From Spirochaetales bacterium Spiro_01 (GTDB taxonomy: Bacteria; Spirochaetota; Spirochaetia; Sphaerochaetales; Sphaerochaetaceae): 6,438 bases of DNA. The stretch covers positions 1-6,438 of the forward strand of contig LVBC01000062.1 of NCBI GenBank assembly GCA_001604265.1, given 5' to 3'. The notes below the pieces were generated by a model. That model had not been told where the DNA came from. It did not search any database and saw nothing but the letters and a program-made list of their open reading frames with translations. Shown piece after piece: positions 6,268 to 6,438 of this stretch (position 1 is the stretch's first letter; every line of letters starts with the position of its first letter). A program made the translations under genes and the position numbers.

Positions 6268-6297
6268 TTAGTATTTGGCAGTAAAAAGCCACAACAA
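6268..6297 (-). promoter_or_regulatory. Weak promoter candidate for the minus-strand operon
   Basis: On the minus strand TTGTTG (6297-6292) and TACTAA (6273-6268) are 18 nt apart, placing a transcription start near 6260 and a leader of about 25 nt before the ATG at 6234. The -10 match is poor, at three of six. The stretch is the most AT-rich in the region, which supports a promoter being here even if the boxes are wrong. An inverted pair CCAAA/TTTGG (6254-6258 and 6274-6278) flanks the -10. Confidence 0.25.
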
Positions 6298-6396
6298 AAG
6301 TCCCTGCTCCAGATGGAGGATCTCCTCATCAGCCAGCTACTGCGTATGGAAGACCACAATGCGCACGATAGGTACCACTGTAGACCTTGCCATTCT

Positions 6397-6412
6397 TTGT
6401 AAATGTTTACTC
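6397..6412. promoter_or_regulatory. LacI/CcpA-type operator-like palindrome
   Basis: GTAAATGTTTAC (6399-6410) is an inverted repeat with 5-bp arms GTAAA/TTTAC around a central TG. The 16-bp stretch from 6397 agrees with the classical catabolite-responsive element pattern at 13 of 16 positions, but the central CG is TG here. It lies about 160 bp upstream of the DUF1810 start. It may act on the minus-strand operon or on a gene to the right of the window. Confidence 0.3.
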
Positions 6413-6438
6413 AAGAAGTAATTCACCGAGAATCTCAG
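6407..6438 (-). CDS. Possible C-terminal end of an upstream minus-strand gene
   Basis: Reading leftward from the right edge, one frame gives EILGELLLE followed by a TAA stop at 6409-6407. This resembles the amphipathic tail of a protein but is only nine codons long. If real, the gene to the right runs in the same direction as the operon, and the palindrome at 6397-6412 spans its stop codon. The rest of 6298-6396 shows no convincing gene, only short CTCC/GGAG/CTCC complementary runs (6307-6325). Confidence 0.15.
   Translation of the reverse strand, partial: EILGELLLE

Noticed and set aside
6075..6359. 94-residue minus-strand frame reaching into the region right of the DUF1810 gene
   Set aside because: It overlaps the DUF1810 gene in another frame and shows no family motif, and its start lies in AT-rich regulatory-looking sequence.
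6313..6405. Small plus-strand frame starting MEDLLISQLL
   Set aside because: It has about 30 codons, no Shine-Dalgarno site and no recognisable motif. Its composition is not distinguishable from chance.

Overview
The window has a G+C content a little above 50% by eye. It carries seven protein-coding genes and no rRNA, tRNA, CRISPR array or insertion sequence that I can see. The anaerobic-type sulfatase-maturase homologue points to a strict anaerobe, probably of gut or sediment origin. The short intergenic gaps and the enzyme set would fit a Spirochaetota (Sphaerochaeta-like) genome, but that placement is an impression, not a demonstration.

Layout, left to right. Positions 1-108 are the leader of a plus-strand glycerate 2-kinase gene (109-1344), with an extended -10 promoter candidate and a good Shine-Dalgarno site. 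A hairpin terminator at 1364-1390 closes it. A nucleoside hydrolase gene (2325-1393, minus) converges on it. From a 23-bp divergent gap, a small exported protein with a cyclophilin-like fold (2349-2771, plus) runs the other way. Its stop codon directly abuts the stop codon of the next minus-strand gene.

The right two thirds (2772-6234) is one minus-strand run that reads like an operon. In transcription order it encodes a DUF1810 protein, a TauE/SafE-type membrane transporter, a radical SAM/SPASM protein of the anaerobic sulfatase-maturase family, and an MnmA-type tRNA 2-thiouridylase. The gaps are 44 bp, a 4-bp ATGA overlap, and 18 bp. Three of the four products belong to families with sulfur roles: sulfite/sulfonate export, sulfatase activation and tRNA thiolation. 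No sulfatase gene is in the window.

The most notable points are four. The MnmA-like protein lacks the second catalytic cysteine and keeps all its cysteines in the N-terminal half. The transporter and maturase genes are translationally coupled. The divergent gap is so small that one or both transcripts may be leaderless. A LacI/CcpA-type operator-like palindrome lies at 6397-6412, upstream of the operon. Positions 6259-6438 hold only regulatory-looking sequence and possibly the last codons of another minus-strand gene.
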